Origin: Rhizobium sp. ICMP 5592
GTDB taxonomy: Bacteria > Pseudomonadota > Alphaproteobacteria > Rhizobiales > Rhizobiaceae
Assembly (NCBI RefSeq): GCF_009498525.1
Contig: NZ_QSNT01000001.1
Span: 611,032-675,031, forward strand
DNA length: 64,000 bases
Direction: 5' to 3'
Shown here: positions 27,481 through 37,912 of the stretch, piece by piece
Layout: every line of letters starts with the position of its first letter
How positions within the stretch are numbered: the first letter of the stretch is position 1
Made by a program: the position numbers and the translations under genes
Notes under the pieces: model-generated
Told to the model about the DNA's origin: nothing
Seen by the model: only the letters and a program-made list of their open reading frames with translations
Databases searched by the model: none

Positions 27481-28185
27481 ATGTCCTATACGTTTCAATT
27501 CAGCGCGCTCGCGCAATATCAGGGTGAGTTCCTGAGCGGTCTCTTGTTGACCATCAGGCTTTCGGTTCTGTCGATCATCCTCGGCTCGGCCTTCGGCATC
27601 GTGCTTGCCTCGCTGCGCTCCGTCCGGGGCAGGTGGGTGCGGTTTCTGGTCGATGCCTATGTCGAAGTCATCCGCAATACGCCCTTCTTGGTCCAGCTCT
27701 TCATTGTCTATTTCGGTCTGCCTGGCATCGGGCTCAGGGTCGGCGCCGATACGGCGGCGCTGATCGGCATGACCATCAATCTCGCCGCCTATTCGACGGA
27801 AATCATCCGGGCCGGCATCGAGGCGGTGCACAAATCGCAGATCGAGGCCGGCGAGGCGCTCGGCTTCACGCGGTTCCAGATCTATCGCCATGTCATCATC
27901 GTGCCGGCCGTCGCTAAGGTCTATCCGGCGCTGTGCAGCCAGTTCGTGCTGATGATGCTGGCATCGAGCATCTGCTCGGCAATCTCGACCCATGAACTGG
28001 CCGCCTCGGCCGCCTTCGTGGAATCGCAGACCTACCGGTCCTTCGAGGTCTATATCGTTGTCACGCTAATGTATCTGGCGCTGGCGCTGGTGCTGCGCGC
28101 CGGTCTGGCGCTCGTCGGAATGTGGCTCTTTGGCCGCCGCGTCGCGCGTCGCACGATCACGGCCCTGCCGGAGGTACAGGCATGA
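27481..28185 (+). CDS. ABC transporter permease, His/Glu/Gln/Arg/opine family
   Basis: Inner-membrane permease of 234 residues with about five transmembrane segments. The family EAA loop is EAGEALGFTRFQIYRHVIIV around residue 121-140, which docks on the ATPase. The ATG at 27481 is used; the upstream open frame covers the intergenic hairpin and is not coding. Its stop overlaps the next permease (ATGA), so the two subunits form a heterodimer made in equal amounts. Confidence 0.92.
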   Translation: MSYTFQFSALAQYQGEFLSGLLLTIRLSVLSIILGSAFGIVLASLRSVRGRWVRFLVDAYVEVIRNTPFLVQLFIVYFGLPGIGLRVGADTAALIGMTINLAAYSTEIIRAGIEAVHKSQIEAGEALGFTRFQIYRHVIIVPAVAKVYPALCSQFVLMMLASSICSAISTHELAASAAFVESQTYRSFEVYIVVTLMYLALALVLRAGLALVGMWLFGRRVARRTITALPEVQA

Positions 28186-28821
28186 CACTCAGAACATTCG
28201 GCATCAACGAATTCACCTTCCTGCTGCAATCGCTGCAATGGACCGTCGTCCTGACGATCATCGCGCTGATCGGTGGCGGCCTCCTGGGCTTTGCCGTGGC
28301 GCTCGCCCGCACCTCGTCGATCAAGGCGGTGCGTATCGCCGCCGGCACTTACATTCAGGTGATCCAGGGCATTCCGGTCCTGATGATCCTTTTCCTGTCC
28401 TATTACGGGCTGAGCCTTGCCGGCTTCGAGCTGCCGCCGCTGATTGCCGCGGGTGCGTCGATGACGATCTATGCCTCCGGCTATCTGGCGGAGATCTGGC
28501 GGGGCTGCATCCAGGCCGTGCCCAAGCAGCAATGGGAGGCGTCCGAATCGCTCGCCATGACCCGGCTGCAGCAATATCGCTACGTGATCCTGCCGCAGGC
28601 GTTGCGGATTTCCCTGCCGCCGACCGTCGGCTTTGCCGTGCAGGTGGTCAAGAACACCTCGATCACGTCGATCATCGGCTTCGTCGAACTCGCCCGTGCC
28701 GGGCAGCTCATCAACAATGCGACGTTCCAGCCGTTTCGCGTCTTCATCGCCGTCGCGGTCCTTTATTTCGTCGTCTGCTACCCATTGTCCCAGCTGTCGC
28801 GTTGGCTGGAAAGGAGGCTTC

Positions 28822-28841
<20 letters not shown>
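28182..28841 (+). CDS. ABC transporter permease, His/Glu/Gln/Arg/opine family
   Basis: Second permease subunit, 219 residues. Transmembrane segments start at about residue 20; VIQGIPVLMILFLSYYGLS is the family's conserved early stretch, and WEASESLAMTRLQQYRYVIL is the EAA loop. Its ATG overlaps the preceding stop codon, and its own stop overlaps the ATPase start region by about 20 bases. It should pair with the product of the preceding gene. Confidence 0.92.
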
Positions 28842-29549
<708 letters not shown>

Positions 29550-29553
<4 letters not shown>

Positions 29554-30515
29554 CCCTCGTTCAAAGTTTGAGTCGACCCATGCCCCTAGACATTCTGCAA
29601 CTCTGCCCGCTGACGCCCTTTCTCGAAGCGGAGTTGGCCAAACGATTTGCCGTCCACCGCCTCTTCGAGATGGAGGACAAGGCGGGTTTCCTGGCGGCCA
29701 AGGGCGATAGCCTTCGCGCCGCCGTCACCGGCGGTCATCTAGGTATTCCGGCCGATCTGGCCGCCGCCCTTCCAAAGCTCGAAATCGTCGCAATCAACGG
29801 CGTCGGCTTCGACAAGGTCGATCTGGCCGAGGCAAGGCGGCGGGGCATCCGTGTCTCCAACACGCCGGATGTGCTGACGGCCGATGTCGCGGATCTGGCG
29901 CTTGGGCTGATTCTCGCCTTTGGCCGGCAATTGCCGCGTGCCGACGTCTATGTTCGGGCCGGCAAATGGCTTTCGTCGGATATGGGGCTTTCGACACGGG
30001 TCGCCGGCCGCCGCTACGGCATTTTCGGGCTCGGCCGCATCGGTATGGCGATTGCCAGACGGCTCGAGGGTTTCGACGCCCGCATTTCCTATTCGGCGCG
30101 CTCGAGGCGGGACGTGCCCTACGACTATCATGAGACGCTCGCAGCGCTTGCCGCAAATTGCGATGTCCTCATTCTCGCCGCCGCCGCCACGGCGGAAACC
30201 AGGCACGTCGTCAACGCCGAAGTGCTCAATGCCCTCGGGCCGAACGGCACGCTCGTCAACGTGGCACGCGGCTCGCTGGTTGATGAGCAAGAGCTGATTG
30301 CAGCCTTGCGGGACCGGCGGATCGGCGGCGCGGCGCTTGACGTCTTCGAGGACGAACCTCGCGTGCCGGAGGAATTGTTCGACATGGACAACGTGCTGTT
30401 GGCGCCGCATCTCGGCAGCGCCACGCACGAGACCCGGCGGGCAATGGCCGATCTGGTGCTTGCCAATCTCGATGCCCATTTTGCCGGAACGCCGCTGCCG
30501 ACAGCTGTCGTTTAA
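29550..30515 (+). CDS. D-isomer-specific 2-hydroxyacid dehydrogenase
   Basis: NAD(P)H-dependent reductase/dehydrogenase of 2-keto/2-hydroxy acids (hydroxypyruvate/glyoxylate reductase type), up to 321 residues. The Rossmann motif is [16 protein letters not shown] (about 153-168); catalytic Arg in NVARGSLVD, Glu in the EDEP segment and His in [12 protein letters not shown] complete the triad. The first ATG at 29550 overlaps the ATPase stop (ATGA), favouring coupling; a second ATG at 29580 fits the family N-terminus ([10 protein letters not shown]) equally well. It ends the GntR-like-controlled operon, so the imported compound or a product is probably a 2-hydroxy or 2-keto acid. A hairpin follows. 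Confidence 0.88.
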
Positions 30516-30534
30516 AGAAATCTCGATGGAGAGA

Positions 30535-30562
30535 AGATGAGCGGCGGTAAAGCCGCTCATCT
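30535..30562. terminator. Hairpin between convergent genes
   Basis: AGATGAGCGGC (30535-30545) and GCCGCTCATCT (30552-30562) form an 11-bp stem with a 6-base loop, between the convergent dehydrogenase and hydrolase stops. Likely terminator in both directions. Confidence 0.65.
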
Positions 30563-30576
30563 GATCTGTGACCGTA

Positions 30577-31476
30577 TCAGGGATTGAATTTCTTCAGCCA
30601 TTCCAGCGTTGCCGGAACCAGGTGGCTATCGATCGTCTGCGGCCCGGTAAAGGCGTTGAAAACGTGATCCATGTCGAAAACGTCCAGACGCTCCTCGCCG
30701 TCATGATAGTCGAGAAGGACCTGGCCCGATGCCGGCTGGGGCGTAACCGTCGTATCCTTGCTGCCGACAATGACTTGTAGCGGGCCGGGATAATGCGCGA
30801 TCGCCGCGATCGTGCTGGTGGTCGGCATTTCCTTGAAGAAGGACGCTTTGAGTGTGGTATCGACACCCCATGGCAATCTGGCGGTGATCTCCGTGTCCGG
30901 CGGGCTGGTCAATCCTTTGGCGACATTGTCGGCGCCGAGGACGTTGCCGTAGGTGTAAAGCGGCGTCACCACCGGCGCCCATAAGGTCACCGATTTGACG
31001 TCCGGTCGCGCTCTCGCCACATGGGCACCCACGAGACCGCCCTGGCTCCAGCCGAGGATCGAGATCCTGGAGCCATCGACCTTGTCGCTGGCCTTCAGCC
31101 AGTCCACCGCCGCGATGCCATCCTTGATCTGGCCGGAGAAGGTGGTATCCGCCCATTTGCCGTCGCTCTCTCCGGAACCGCGGAAATCGATCCGCAGGCT
31201 CGCATAGCCGCTTTCGGCAAGAAGCCGGGCGCTGTGCGAAAAGACGCCGTCCTTGGTGTCCTTGATCGCCAGTTCGTCGCGCGAGCCACCGAAGCCGTGG
31301 AACATGACGACGACGGGCGCCTTGGGATTGTCATCGATCGTCGACAGAGTGCCGATCACCTTCTGCCCGTCGACGCTGAAGGAAACCTTCGTCTCGGCGG
31401 CGGACGCGAAACTGGAGATGGCCGCCACGGCCAGGCAAACGAGCCCAAATTTGCTCGCCTTCGTCATTCCAAACAT
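30577..31476 (-). CDS. Exported alpha/beta hydrolase
   Basis: Serine hydrolase of 299 residues with a signal peptide (MFGMTKASKFGLVCLAVAAI..., cleavage after ASA). The alpha/beta-hydrolase core shows the oxyanion HGFGGSRDE motif (about 60-68), nucleophile elbow GWSQGG (about 142-147), acid Asp in VIVGSKDTTV and the His in FDMDHVFN. It resembles dienelactone-hydrolase/S9-like peptidases and esterases; the substrate is unknown. GAGGA lies 6 bases before the ATG. It is monocistronic and convergent with the dehydrogenase operon. Confidence 0.88.
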   Translation of the reverse strand: MFGMTKASKFGLVCLAVAAISSFASAAETKVSFSVDGQKVIGTLSTIDDNPKAPVVVMFHGFGGSRDELAIKDTKDGVFSHSARLLAESGYASLRIDFRGSGESDGKWADTTFSGQIKDGIAAVDWLKASDKVDGSRISILGWSQGGLVGAHVARARPDVKSVTLWAPVVTPLYTYGNVLGADNVAKGLTSPPDTEITARLPWGVDTTLKASFFKEMPTTSTIAAIAHYPGPLQVIVGSKDTTVTPQPASGQVLLDYHDGEERLDVFDMDHVFNAFTGPQTIDSHLVPATLEWLKKFNP

Positions 31477-31562
31477 CTTAAATCCTCAACGGCCACGGTG
31501 TTGCAAATACCGATGAAGACTAGAGAAAAAGGCAGTGCGGTCAAGGACAGGCCGAGGAGTTC

Positions 31563-32480
31563 CTACGCTGCAGTGCCGCCCGTTACTTGACGGCTTTTCC
31601 GGCTTTCGTGCAGCAGCCAGTCCCGGAATGCGATGACGCTGTGTTTCTGCGACTTGCGCTCCGAATAGACCGCCCAATAGGATTCGCTGGAGCGAACCGG
31701 CTTTCCGAGCGGCAGGTGCAGTTCACCGCTCTCCAGTTCGCGCTCAACATATTGCACTGGCACGACCGCCAACCCGAGACCGCTGACGGCCGCGTTGATC
31801 AGCATCTCGCTATGGGCAAAGCGGACCCCCTGGATGGCGCCGCTATAGCTCAGATTGGCGGCCCGCAGCCAGTTGAGCCAGAGGCTCGGCCTGCTGGCAT
31901 TCTGAAGCGTGGGAAACCGGGCGAAATCGAGCCAGTCGAGTTTCGTCGTCGCCGGGATCAGCTTCGGGGACGCGACGACGGCAAGTTCCTCGGGAAACAG
32001 CAGGGAGGCGCGCGCATTCCGCCAGGAGCCGACCCCTCGCAATATGGCGATATCGATCCGGCTATGGTCGAAATCCAGCTTGGGATCGACCAGCATGATC
32101 TCGATCGGCATGTCGGGATTTCCCTGCACAAAGCCTTCAAGCCGCGGTGCGAGCCACCGCGCAGCAAGCGTGGGGTAGGAGCCGATCATCAGCGACGCAT
32201 CCGCCTTGCGCCCGCGCACGACATCGATGGAGACTTCCTCGAGCTTGTTGAGCGTCTGTTCGATCTCCTGAAAATATTTGGCGCCGGGATCGGTCAGCAC
32301 GAGCCTCGATCCGGAGCGCTCGAACAGCCGGACACCGAGATAGCGTTCGAGATTTTGTATATGGCGGCTGATGCCGCTCTGCGTCATCGCAAGCTCCTCC
32401 CCCGCCTTCGTAAAGCTCATGTGACGAGCAGCGGCCTCGAACGCTTGCAGGGCCGGTAATGAAGGAAGGAAGCGACGCAT
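31563..32480 (-). CDS. LysR-family regulator, GcvA type
   Basis: LysR regulator of 305 residues. It begins MRRFLPSLPALQAFEAAARH, the GcvA-subfamily start, with the HTH SFTKAGEELAMTQSGISRHI and an effector-binding domain beyond residue 90. The ATG at 32480 is used; the upstream extension lacks a start signal. It is divergent from the binding-protein/racemase/permease operon starting at 32807, its probable target. The GcvA group often controls amino-acid metabolism. Ligand unknown. Confidence 0.9.
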   Translation of the reverse strand: MRRFLPSLPALQAFEAAARHMSFTKAGEELAMTQSGISRHIQNLERYLGVRLFERSGSRLVLTDPGAKYFQEIEQTLNKLEEVSIDVVRGRKADASLMIGSYPTLAARWLAPRLEGFVQGNPDMPIEIMLVDPKLDFDHSRIDIAILRGVGSWRNARASLLFPEELAVVASPKLIPATTKLDWLDFARFPTLQNASRPSLWLNWLRAANLSYSGAIQGVRFAHSEMLINAAVSGLGLAVVPVQYVERELESGELHLPLGKPVRSSESYWAVYSERKSQKHSVIAFRDWLLHESRKSRQVTGGTAA

Positions 32481-32806
32481 GAAGTCCCTATTATGTCTTC
32501 GGCATGACAAATACTCATGATGAACCGAGTTTTCAAGTTTTGTGTTTTCACGCGCGACAGGCCATTAATCGGGCAATTGTAACAGGTGCGCGAAAAATAG
32601 ACGCCCGCAAAGGAACGAGAAACTTGGAGGCCCGCTTTTGCGACGGCGAAGCTCAAACGACATGCGTCGGACGCGTTGCAAAACGCACCTGCTCGACCGT
32701 CGGACGAGAGCTTCAAACCGAACTTTAGGCATCGAAGCGCGCGAGCTGCTCCTTCATGTTGCAAGCAAGCACATCATCAATCATCAAACAAAAAAGGGGA
32801 ATGAAC
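32481..32806. other. Divergent promoter region
   Basis: A 326-base gap between the GcvA-like regulator and the amino-acid importer operon. A weak dyad GCGTT-GCAA-AACGC lies at 32673-32686, and AGGGGA sits 6 bases before the binding-protein ATG at 32807. No ORF with a good start was seen. Confidence 0.4.
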
Positions 32807-33655
32807 ATGATGAAACGCAGAGATTTCGCAGGCCTCATCGGGGTGGCCGCGACGGGAGCCGCAGCTGTGGCATTGTCCACGCCTGCCCTGGCGCAGACAG
32901 CGCCGAATGAATCGACGTTCGACCGGATCCGCAACAGCAAGAAGCTGCGCGTTGCTGGCATCGTGGGGACCGAGCCCTATTACCACAAGGACATCGCGAC
33001 CGGCGAATGGTCCGGTTTCTGCATGAGCATGGCGCGCGATCTCGCCAAGTCGATGGAAGCGGAGGTCGAGATTAGCGAGACGACCTGGGGCAATGCGGTG
33101 CTCGACCTGCAGTCGAAGAAGATCGACATCATGTTCGGCCTCAGCCCAACGCCGAGCCGGGCGCTGGTGGTCGAATTCACTCGCCCGATCATGCAGAACA
33201 CTTTTACCGTCATCGCCAAGCCCGGTCTGGAACCGAAGACCTGGGATGAGCTGAACAAGCCGGAGATCCGCGTCGCTGTCGACATCGGCTCGACCCATGA
33301 CCTTTTTGCACGCCGCGTCTTGCCGCAGGCGACGCTGGTCGCGCTGAAGACGGCCGACGAGGCGACGCTTTCGGTTCAGGCCGGTCACGCCGACCTGGTG
33401 ATCCAGGTGGCCATGCTGTCGCTTGTGACAATCAAGAAGATCCCAAATCTCGGCAAGATCTTCGTTCCGACACCGATCATCCGGCAACCGACCTGCGCTG
33501 GCGTCCGTGTCGAGGACAGCACCCGTTTTCGCACTTTTGTCGATAACTGGCTGGAGTATAACCGCTCCTCCGGCGTGGTTACGAGCTGGATCACCTCCAG
33601 CCTTGAGCTGGTCGGCGTGCAAAAGCAGGAAATTCCCGCCGAGATTCAATTCTGA
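32807..33655 (+). CDS. ABC transporter substrate-binding protein, family 3
   Basis: Periplasmic solute receptor of 282 residues. The signal peptide MMKRRDFAGLIGVAATGAAA carries Lys-Arg-Arg-Asp-Phe, a twin-arginine-like pattern, so Tat export is possible. The family 3 domain follows (TFDRIRNSKKLRVAGIVGTE; GKPGLEPKTWDEL-type hinge). The ATG at 32807 with GGGGA 6 bases upstream is preferred to ATGs at 32801 and 32810. First gene of an importer with racemase- and oxidase-like enzymes. The ligand is probably an amino acid. A short hairpin (33666-33691) follows. Confidence 0.9.
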   Translation: MMKRRDFAGLIGVAATGAAAVALSTPALAQTAPNESTFDRIRNSKKLRVAGIVGTEPYYHKDIATGEWSGFCMSMARDLAKSMEAEVEISETTWGNAVLDLQSKKIDIMFGLSPTPSRALVVEFTRPIMQNTFTVIAKPGLEPKTWDELNKPEIRVAVDIGSTHDLFARRVLPQATLVALKTADEATLSVQAGHADLVIQVAMLSLVTIKKIPNLGKIFVPTPIIRQPTCAGVRVEDSTRFRTFVDNWLEYNRSSGVVTSWITSSLELVGVQKQEIPAEIQF

Positions 33656-33732
33656 TCTGAGCAATCGGGCCGTGCGGCAACGTCCGGCCCGGACGCTCGC
33701 TCGGCACTTCCTGGGACAAAGGTTGCCTATTC

Positions 33733-34416
33733 ATGTCTGACCCAGTCAACGCGCTCGGTATCATCATGCTCGACACGGCATTCGAACGCCCGGTCGGTGA
33801 CGTCGGCAACGCCGAGAGCTGGCCCTTCCCGGTCCTTTATCGCAAAGTCTCCGGCGCCTCGGTGAGAGCCGTCGTTGCGGGGCGGGACGAGAGCCTCCTC
33901 GATGCCTTCGTCGAAGCCGGCGAAGCGTTGCAGCGGCAGGGCGCCCGCGCGCTCACCACCTCTTGCGGCTTTCTCGTGCTCAGACAGTCGCTGCTGGCAA
34001 GCCGGCTTTCGCTGCCGGTGGCGACCTCGAGCCTGATGCAGATCCCGCTCGTCATGCGGTTCCTGCCTGCCGGCAAGCGCGTCGGGGTGGTGACCTATGA
34101 GCGCAGTTCGCTGACACCGGCGCATTTTGCGCAGGCCGGCGCCGATCCCGATACACCGACGGTGGGCTTGCCGAAAGACGGACATTTTCACGGCCTGATC
34201 GAAGGTGGTGAGGCCTATGATCGGGACAATCTCGAAAGGGAGCTGACCGAAACCGTGGGAGAACTGCTCGCGCGTCAGGCGGACATCGGTGCGATCGTTT
34301 TCGAATGTACCAACCTGCCTCCGTTCTCGGCGGCTATTGCCAGACGTTTCGGCCTTCCGGTCTTCGACATTCTGACGATGGGCCGTTGGCTGTTTGCGGG
34401 AACCCAGGCTGGATAG
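33733..34416 (+). CDS. Aspartate/glutamate racemase-superfamily protein
   Basis: Cofactor-free racemase fold, 227 residues. Both active-site cysteines of the superfamily are present: Cys78 (TTSCGFLVLRQ) and Cys192 (VFECTNLPPF), so two-base racemisation is possible. The first domain starts VNALGIIMLDTAFERPVGD. It lies between the binding protein and permease genes of an importer operon that ends with a DadA-like oxidase, so it may convert the imported amino acid between L and D forms. Hydantoin racemase or arylmalonate-decarboxylase-like activity is an alternative in this superfamily. Confidence 0.8.
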   Translation: MSDPVNALGIIMLDTAFERPVGDVGNAESWPFPVLYRKVSGASVRAVVAGRDESLLDAFVEAGEALQRQGARALTTSCGFLVLRQSLLASRLSLPVATSSLMQIPLVMRFLPAGKRVGVVTYERSSLTPAHFAQAGADPDTPTVGLPKDGHFHGLIEGGEAYDRDNLERELTETVGELLARQADIGAIVFECTNLPPFSAAIARRFGLPVFDILTMGRWLFAGTQAG

Positions 34417-34449
34417 CTGCAGAATAGAATAAAAGAGGGATATTGCTCA

Positions 34450-35109
34450 GTGGGTTATCAATGGGATTTCGGCTTTCTGCTGCAATATAGCAAGCTGATC
34501 TGGATCGGCGCGCTCTACACCTGTGGCTTCACGGTTATCACGGTGATCTCTGGGCTTACCGTCGGCTGCGTGATTGCGCTGGCGCGGCTTTCCAATATCA
34601 AGATCGTCGGCCTGCTCCTGACCGGATTCATCGAGATCTTCCGCTGTACGCCGGTGCTGGTCCAGCTCGTCTGGTGCTATTACGCGTTGCCGATCCTGTC
34701 GGGCATCGAACTGACGCCGGCGGTGGCGGCGTTCATCACGCTGACGTTCTACGGGGCTTCGTTCTATAGCGAGATCATTCGCGGCGGTATCGTCTCCGTC
34801 GATGCCGGACAATGGGACGCCGGGCGAGCCATCGGGATGCGCCGGCATCAGCTCATGCGCCGTGTGATCATGCCGCAGGCACTGAGGCGCATGCTGCCGC
34901 CGCTGGTCAACCAGAGCGTCCTGCAGTTGAAGAACACCTCGCTGCTGTCGGTGCTCGCCGTGCCGGATCTTCTCTATCAGGGCCAGCTGATCACCTCGGC
35001 AAGTTACCGCCCGCTGGAAACCTATACGATGATCGCGGTGATCTATTTCATCATCCTGTTTCCGCTCACGCGTCTGGCGCATGGGCTGGAAGCGCGGATG
35101 GCAAAATGA
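34450..35109 (+). CDS. ABC transporter permease, polar amino acid type
   Basis: Inner-membrane permease of 219 residues with about five transmembrane segments. FRCTPVLVQLVWCYYALPI is the conserved early motif, and the EAA loop is AGRAIGMRRHQLMRRVIMPQ around residue 125-144. GTG start with GAGGG about 10 bases upstream. Only one permease gene is in this operon, so it probably works as a homodimer. It follows the racemase gene by 33 bases and precedes the ATPase by 24. Confidence 0.9.
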   Translation: MGYQWDFGFLLQYSKLIWIGALYTCGFTVITVISGLTVGCVIALARLSNIKIVGLLLTGFIEIFRCTPVLVQLVWCYYALPILSGIELTPAVAAFITLTFYGASFYSEIIRGGIVSVDAGQWDAGRAIGMRRHQLMRRVIMPQALRRMLPPLVNQSVLQLKNTSLLSVLAVPDLLYQGQLITSASYRPLETYTMIAVIYFIILFPLTRLAHGLEARMAK

Positions 35110-35133
35110 TGCCCGCCGAGAAGGAATGAAGCC

Positions 35134-35922
35134 ATGTCTGACGATAAGATGATCGAACTCGTAGGCGTCAAGAAATCCTTCGGCCCGGTGGAGGTTCTGA
35201 AGGACATTACTTTGAGCGTCGGGAAAGGCAGCGTCGTGGCGCTGATCGGCCCCAGCGGCTCGGGCAAATCCACGCTGCTGCGCAGCATCAACCTGCTGAC
35301 CGTGCCCGACAAAGGCTATATCCGGGTGGGAAACCACACGATGGATTTCTCGCGTTCGACTGCGCTGCCGCGCGACAGGGAGCTTGCAGCCTTCCGCGCG
35401 AGAACCGGCATGGTCTTCCAGAGCTTCAACCTCTTTCCGCATATGAGCGTCGAGGAGAACGTGATGGAAGGGCCGGTCACCGTGCTTGGCATGACCAAGG
35501 CCGAGGCCCGCGAGCGTGCCCATGCGCTGCTCGACAAGGTCGGGCTAGCGGACAAGGCCAGGTCAAAGCCGGAGCAGCTGTCCGGCGGGCAGAAGCAACG
35601 TGTCGCCATCGCCCGCGCTCTCGCCATGCAGCCGGAAGTGATGCTGTTTGACGAGGCGACATCGGCGCTCGATCCTGAATTGGTCGGTGAGGTTCTCGCT
35701 GTCGTGCGCTCGCTGGCTGCCGAAGGCATGACCATGCTGCTGGTGACGCATGAAATGGCCTTTGCCCGCGATGTCGCCGACCAGGTGATCTTCATGCGCG
35801 ATGGATGCGTTGTCGAACAGGGTGACGCACGGCAGATGATCGAAAATCCGAGCCATCCGGCAACGCGCAGCTTTCTCAGCCATTTTCATACCGGGCTCGC
35901 AGGTCCGCCGCATCCGAGCTGA
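35134..35922 (+). CDS. ABC transporter ATP-binding protein, polar amino acid type
   Basis: ATPase subunit of 262 residues. Walker A GPSGSGKST (about 37-45), Q-loop VFQSFNLFPH, signature LSGGQKQR, Walker B VMLFDEATSALDPE and switch His LVTHEMAFARDV are all intact. GAAGGAATGAAGCC precedes the ATG. Works with the single permease and the family 3 binding protein of this operon. Confidence 0.94.
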   Translation: MSDDKMIELVGVKKSFGPVEVLKDITLSVGKGSVVALIGPSGSGKSTLLRSINLLTVPDKGYIRVGNHTMDFSRSTALPRDRELAAFRARTGMVFQSFNLFPHMSVEENVMEGPVTVLGMTKAEARERAHALLDKVGLADKARSKPEQLSGGQKQRVAIARALAMQPEVMLFDEATSALDPELVGEVLAVVRSLAAEGMTMLLVTHEMAFARDVADQVIFMRDGCVVEQGDARQMIENPSHPATRSFLSHFHTGLAGPPHPS

Positions 35923-36068
35923 TCGGGCCAGCCACGCTTCGGCAAGCAGGCCGGGCATCAATTCGACGCAAGAGTTTGAGGCAGGACATCGCTCCTGCCT
36001 TGCGATGCCGTGCGCAACATACAGCGCATGGAACAGCATCACCCGCTATTTTTCTCGAGGAAGCCAGA

Positions 36069-37343
36069 ATGCCGAACACCGCCCCAAAGCATATCGCCGT
36101 CATCGGATGTGGCATCGTTGGCGCCTGCAGCGCGCTGGCGCTGCTGAAGGACGGGCATCGTGTGACGATCATCGAGCCGGGCGAGCCAGGTGACAGGCAG
36201 GCGGCGAGTTATGGCAACGGCGCCTTCCTCAGCCCGGCCTCGATCATCCCCATGTCGGTTCCGGGGCTCTGGAAGAAAGTGCCGGCTTACCTTCTCGATC
36301 CGGAGGGGCCGTTGACCATCCGCTGGAGGCATCTTCTTCCCCTTGCGCCGTGGCTGCTGCGGTTCCTCAGCGCTGGCTCAACGCTTGCCAAGGTGCAGCG
36401 GACGGCGAAAATCCTGTCCTCGCTGCTGTCGGACGCGCCGATGCGGCATCGCGCCATCGCGGCCGATTGCGGGCAGGCGGACATGATCCGGCAGGACGGT
36501 CTGCTCTATGTCTATCCCGACCGGGCAAGTTTTGAGGCCGATGGTTTTGCCTGGCAGCTGCGGCGCGACAATGGCGTTGCATGGCGGGAGCTGTCGGGCG
36601 AGGAACTGCATGCTTTCGAGCCCTCCCTCAACCGGCGCTATACGTTTGCCGCGCTCGTCGAGGCCGGTGGGCATTGCGTGGACCCCGGTGCCTATGTTTC
36701 GTTGCTGGTGCAGCGCGCGCTTGGCGAAGGCGCTCGGCTGGTGAAGGCCGGCGCAACTGGCTTTCGGATAAAGGATGGTCGCCTGACGGCGGTCGACACC
36801 GATGCCGGTCCGGTCGAATGCAACGGTGCCGTCATCGCGGCGGGGATCCAGTCGAAGGCGCTGGCGAGAATGGTCGGCGATCGCATCTCGCTGGAAAGCG
36901 AGCGGGGCTATCACGTCGAGCTCGTCGATCCGAAAACAGGCCCGCGCATTCCGATCATGCCGAGCGACGGTAAGATGGCCAATACCATGATGCCCGGCCG
37001 GCTGCGGGCATCGGGGCAGGTGGAGCTGGCGAGCGTCGATGCCGCGCCCGACTGGAAACGGGCGGATATCCTGCTGCGGCAGCTACTCAGCACCTATCCG
37101 GATCTCGGGAAGAACTCAGAGGACCTGACGGTCCTGCGCTGGCAGGGTAACCGCCCCTCGACCCCCGACGGCCTGCCAGTCATCTCGCGCTCAAGCGCAA
37201 CACCCGACGTCGTGCACGCCTTCGGCCATGGTCATGTCGGCCTTGCGGCCGCCCCGAAGACCGGGGAACTGGTGGCTGCCTCGTTTTCCAGACTGCCGCC
37301 GCCTATCGACATCGGGCCTTTTGCGGCATCACGCTTCCGATAG
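36069..37343 (+). CDS. FAD-dependent D-amino acid dehydrogenase-like oxidoreductase
   Basis: DadA-type flavoprotein of the DAO superfamily, 424 residues. The N-terminal AVIGCGIVGACSALALLKDG is the FAD GxGxxG motif, and ASYGNGAFLSPASIIPMSVPG is the second DadA-specific block; the C-terminal GHGHVGLAAAPKTGELV binds flavin. GAGGAA precedes the ATG at 36069; the upstream in-frame extension lacks a start signal. Such enzymes deaminate D-amino acids to keto acids and pass electrons to the respiratory chain. Last gene of the importer/racemase operon, so the pathway would be uptake, racemisation if needed, then oxidation. Substrate range unproven. Confidence 0.85.
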   Translation: MPNTAPKHIAVIGCGIVGACSALALLKDGHRVTIIEPGEPGDRQAASYGNGAFLSPASIIPMSVPGLWKKVPAYLLDPEGPLTIRWRHLLPLAPWLLRFLSAGSTLAKVQRTAKILSSLLSDAPMRHRAIAADCGQADMIRQDGLLYVYPDRASFEADGFAWQLRRDNGVAWRELSGEELHAFEPSLNRRYTFAALVEAGGHCVDPGAYVSLLVQRALGEGARLVKAGATGFRIKDGRLTAVDTDAGPVECNGAVIAAGIQSKALARMVGDRISLESERGYHVELVDPKTGPRIPIMPSDGKMANTMMPGRLRASGQVELASVDAAPDWKRADILLRQLLSTYPDLGKNSEDLTVLRWQGNRPSTPDGLPVISRSSATPDVVHAFGHGHVGLAAAPKTGELVAASFSRLPPPIDIGPFAASRFR

Positions 37344-37353
37344 CATTTTGCCG

Positions 37354-37806
37354 TCAGCGGTCGATTCGTGTCGACAATATGATCGATGACAGCGTTTTTT
37401 CGACGCCGTCCATCTCGCCGATCCTGTCGATCACCTTGTCCAACTCGCTGATCGACGCGGCGGCGACAATTGCGATCAGATCGAAGCTGCCGCTGACGGA
37501 ATAGACCGACCTGATGTGAGGGATTGCCTGGAGCTCTTGTGTCACGCGGCCGAGCATTTTTGCCGTCAATGTGATCAGCACATGCGCCTTCACCAGGCCG
37601 CTTTCATAGCCGTCAGACAGGCGAACACCGTAGCCGGCGATCACGCCATCGCGCTCGAGACGCTCGATTTTCGTCTGCACGGTCGTGCGCGAAAGCCCGA
37701 GCTTGCGGGCGAGCGTGGCAGTTGGAATCCGGGCGTTTTCGCTGAGGAAGGACAGGAGCTGTCGGTCTTTTTCCGATAACGTCATTCTGATCAAATCCAA
37801 CGGCAT
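37354..37806 (-). CDS. Lrp/AsnC-family regulator
   Basis: Feast/famine regulator of 150 residues. The N-terminal HTH (LARKLGLSRTTVQTKIERLE) and C-terminal RAM ligand-binding domain (HIRSVYSVSGSFDLIAIVAA) are complete. The ATG at 37806 has no clear ribosome binding site; an ATG at 37785 is an alternative. It is convergent with the DadA-like gene and divergent from the saccharopine-dehydrogenase-like gene 106 bases away. It likely controls one or both in response to an amino acid. Confidence 0.9.
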   Translation of the reverse strand: MPLDLIRMTLSEKDRQLLSFLSENARIPTATLARKLGLSRTTVQTKIERLERDGVIAGYGVRLSDGYESGLVKAHVLITLTAKMLGRVTQELQAIPHIRSVYSVSGSFDLIAIVAAASISELDKVIDRIGEMDGVEKTLSSIILSTRIDR

Positions 37807-37912
37807 TTTGTAGGAAACTGCCGTTCATTTTTATCATTTCAGCGCTGTGAATCAACCAAGCTGTCGAGAATAAAAAAAGTATAAAAATTACGATCACTGT
37901 TTGGGAACTGAT